64,000 nucleotides of DNA, taken from NCBI GenBank assembly GCA_025464695.1, contig JAODNQ010000003.1:1-64000 (forward strand), in the 5' to 3' direction. Of this stretch, positions 62,462-64,000 are shown one piece after another (within the stretch, counting starts at the first letter, position 1; every line of letters starts with the position of its first letter). The stretch comes from Frankiales bacterium (lineage in GTDB: Bacteria; Actinomycetota; Actinomycetes; Mycobacteriales; SCTD01). The notes under the pieces were generated by a model. That model searched no databases, had not been told where the DNA came from, and worked only from the letters and a program-made list of their open reading frames with translations. The position numbers were made by a program, and so were the translations under genes.

Positions 62462-63627
62462 CGCATCCCCATGCCCCGGGCGACCACGCCGCGGAGGATC
62501 TCGTTGGTGCCGCCGCGGATGGTGAAGCCGGGGGCGTGCAGGACGGCCTGGGCGAGCAGGCGGCTGAGCGGCTCTGCCGAGCCGGGGTCGGGCTCGACGT
62601 CGAGCACCAGGCGGGCCGCCTCGACGACCTCCCCCTCGAAGCGGGTGCCGAGGTCCTTGACCAGCGCGGCCGGGACCTCCTGGGCGACGCCGGACGACAG
62701 CGCCGCCGCGATGCCCAGCGACATCTCGCGCAGCGCCCACAGACGCGCCAGCAGGCTGCCGAGCTCGCGTCGCCCTCGGCCGTCCGTGCGCTCGGCGAGC
62801 GCCCCGACCAGGGCGGCGAGCAGGGGGTAGCTGGACAGGAACCGCTCCGGACCGCTGCGTTCGAAGGCGAGCTCGGAGGTCACCTGGTGCCAGCCGTCGC
62901 CGACCTGGCCGAGCACCATGTCGTCCGGCACGAAGACGTCCTCGAGCAGCACCTCGTTGAAGTGGTGCTCCCCGGTGAGCAGCTCGATGGGGCGGATCGT
63001 CACCCCGGGGCTGTCCAGCCGGACGAGGAACTGCGACAGCCCGGCGTGCCGGCTGCCGCCCTCCTCGAGCGGGGCGGTGCGGGCCAGGACGAAGAAGGCG
63101 TGGGCGTGGTGCGCGCCGCTGGTCCAGACCTTCGTGCCGGACACCGTCCAGCCGCCGTCCACGCGCGTGCCCCTGGTGCGGACGGACGCGAGGTCGGAGC
63201 CGCTGTCGGGCTCGCTCATGCCGATGCCGAAGAAGCACTCGCCGCGGGCGATGGCCGGCAGGAACTCCTGGCGCTGCGCCTCCGTGCCGTACCGCAGGAG
63301 GGAGGGGCCGATCTGCCGGTCCGCGATCCAGTGCGCCGCCACGGGCGCGCCGCTCGCGAGCAGCTCCTCCGTCACCGCGTAGCGCTCGAGGGTCGTCCGG
63401 CCGTGGCCGCCGTACTCGACCGGGAGGGTCATGCCCAGCCAGCCCCGCTCGGCGAGGCGCTTGCTGAACTCCTCGTCCCAGCCGGCCAGCCAGGCGTCGA
63501 CGCGGGGGACGAACCGGCCGGCCTCGCGCTCCTCGGCGAGGAAGGCCCGCACCTCGCGGCGCAGCTCCTGCACGGCGTCGGGCACCACGCTCGGTGCTGC
63601 TTGCGGGACGATGGACACCACGGTCAC
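62458..63627 (-). CDS. Acyl-CoA dehydrogenase, catalytic subunit of a heteromeric pair
   Basis: 389 residues: GMTLPVEYGGHGRT, FGIGMSEPDSGSD, VSGTKVWTSGAHHA and the C-terminal FTIRGGTNEILRGVVARGMG are conserved. The candidate base is the Glu in LAFERSGPERF, as in isovaleryl- and FadE28-like enzymes with the base on helix G. The GTG start has GGGGAG upstream and lies two bases after the stop of the enoyl-CoA hydratase gene. With its smaller partner it probably forms one FAD enzyme. Together with the racemase this suggests branched or ring-bearing substrates. Confidence 0.91.
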   Translation of the reverse strand: MTVVSIVPQAAPSVVPDAVQELRREVRAFLAEEREAGRFVPRVDAWLAGWDEEFSKRLAERGWLGMTLPVEYGGHGRTTLERYAVTEELLASGAPVAAHWIADRQIGPSLLRYGTEAQRQEFLPAIARGECFFGIGMSEPDSGSDLASVRTRGTRVDGGWTVSGTKVWTSGAHHAHAFFVLARTAPLEEGGSRHAGLSQFLVRLDSPGVTIRPIELLTGEHHFNEVLLEDVFVPDDMVLGQVGDGWHQVTSELAFERSGPERFLSSYPLLAALVGALAERTDGRGRRELGSLLARLWALREMSLGIAAALSSGVAQEVPAALVKDLGTRFEGEVVEAARLVLDVEPDPGSAEPLSRLLAQAVLHAPGFTIRGGTNEILRGVVARGMGMR

Positions 63628-63629
63628 GA

Positions 63630-64000
63630 CTACTCCCCCTGCCAGACGGGCTGGCGCTTCTCGGCGAAGGCGCGGGCGCCCTCCTGGGCGTCGGCGGACG
63701 CGCGCACAGGAGCGGTGATCTCCTCCTGGCGCGCGAAGACCTCGTCGAGCGGCCAGCTGCGGCCCTCGACGACGATGCGCTTGGTGGCGGCGAGCGCCAG
63801 GGGCGCGTTGCGTGCGACCTCGTGCGCGAGCGCCAGCGCGGTCGCAAGCACGTCGGCGGACGGTGCGAGCCGGTTGACCAGGCCCAGCTCCGCGGCGCGG
63901 ACGGCAGGCAGTCGCGCGCCGGTCAGGAGCAGCTCGAGCGCGACGTGGTGCGGCAGCCGCTGAGCGAGCCGCAGGGCGCCGCCGCCCGCTGCGACGAGGC
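63630..64000 (-). CDS. Enoyl-CoA hydratase, C-terminal part (gene continues past the right edge)
   Basis: About 123 codons are visible on the - strand, ending in TAG at 63632-63630. AAGGGALRLAQRLPHHVALE, GLVNRLAP and the C-terminal DAQEGARAFAEKRQPVWQG are typical crotonase segments. The Glu after the Pro-Gly loop is not visible because the N-terminal half lies outside. It is the first visible gene of the operon with the acyl-CoA dehydrogenase pair. Confidence 0.88.
   Translation of the reverse strand, partial: LVAAGGGALRLAQRLPHHVALELLLTGARLPAVRAAELGLVNRLAPSADVLATALALAHEVARNAPLALAATKRIVVEGRSWPLDEVFARQEEITAPVRASADAQEGARAFAEKRQPVWQGE

Overview
The window is very GC-rich DNA with densely packed, translationally coupled genes (ATGA, GTGA and TGATG junctions are frequent), many GTG starts and AGGAGG-type ribosome sites. 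The gene families (Liv-type ABC transporter, MaoC pairs, FadE-like dehydrogenases, BTAD regulator, DUF11 and RCC1 secreted proteins) point to a high-GC actinobacterium. I cannot place it below the phylum. I see no rRNA, tRNA, CRISPR array or insertion sequence.

Region 1 (1-5035, + strand) is a P450 operon: the tail of an aldehyde dehydrogenase, a P450, a dihydrodipicolinate-synthase-fold protein without its catalytic residues, a [3Fe-4S] ferredoxin, two flavoprotein ferredoxin reductases and a 7Fe ferredoxin. Region 2 (5177-28110, all - strand) is a large CoA-ester catabolic regulon. One operon encodes a two-subunit 2-hydroxyacyl-CoA dehydratase/benzoyl-CoA reductase-type enzyme, its ATP-dependent activator, a FadR-type GntR regulator and two MaoC hydratase halves. 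A second set encodes a CoA-transferase/hydrolase, thiolase, three SDRs (one BadH-like), an acyl-CoA ligase, two acyl-CoA dehydrogenases, a phosphotransferase, BadK-like and BadI/MenB-like crotonases, and a complete Liv-type importer. A degenerate SDR ends the block. Copies of the palindromic 9-mer GGTCTGACC (three exact, one degenerate) precede four of these transcription units, which fits one regulator controlling import and breakdown of a cyclic or aromatic acid.

Region 3 (28.8-47 kb) is accessory and largely secreted: a small protein with an LQRxxGNxAV motif and an HExxH motif, an ECF sigma factor with a YciI partner, a methyltransferase, a 14-repeat RCC1 protein, an SGNH-like protein lacking catalytic residues, a 1,514-residue DUF11-repeat protein next to a divergent BTAD regulator, a metzincin-like protein and a secreted membrane-anchored protein. 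Region 4 (46.2-55.3 kb) is the most unusual part. A patatin phospholipase and a small membrane protein diverge from a four-gene operon encoding a protein with two similar halves, a 1,087-residue fusion of a DyP-type peroxidase with a cyclooxygenase/alpha-dioxygenase-type haem peroxidase, a catalase-like haem protein and a DUF2235 hydrolase. This layout suggests a lipid-oxidation (oxylipin-like) pathway: lipases release fatty acids, a haem dioxygenase oxygenates them and a catalase-like protein converts the hydroperoxide. That is inference.

Region 5 (55.3-59.1 kb) is gene-poor and holds a second small LQRxxGNxAV protein. Region 6 (59.1-64 kb) returns to CoA-ester catabolism: an alpha-methylacyl-CoA racemase facing a - strand operon of two crotonases and a heteromeric acyl-CoA dehydrogenase pair.
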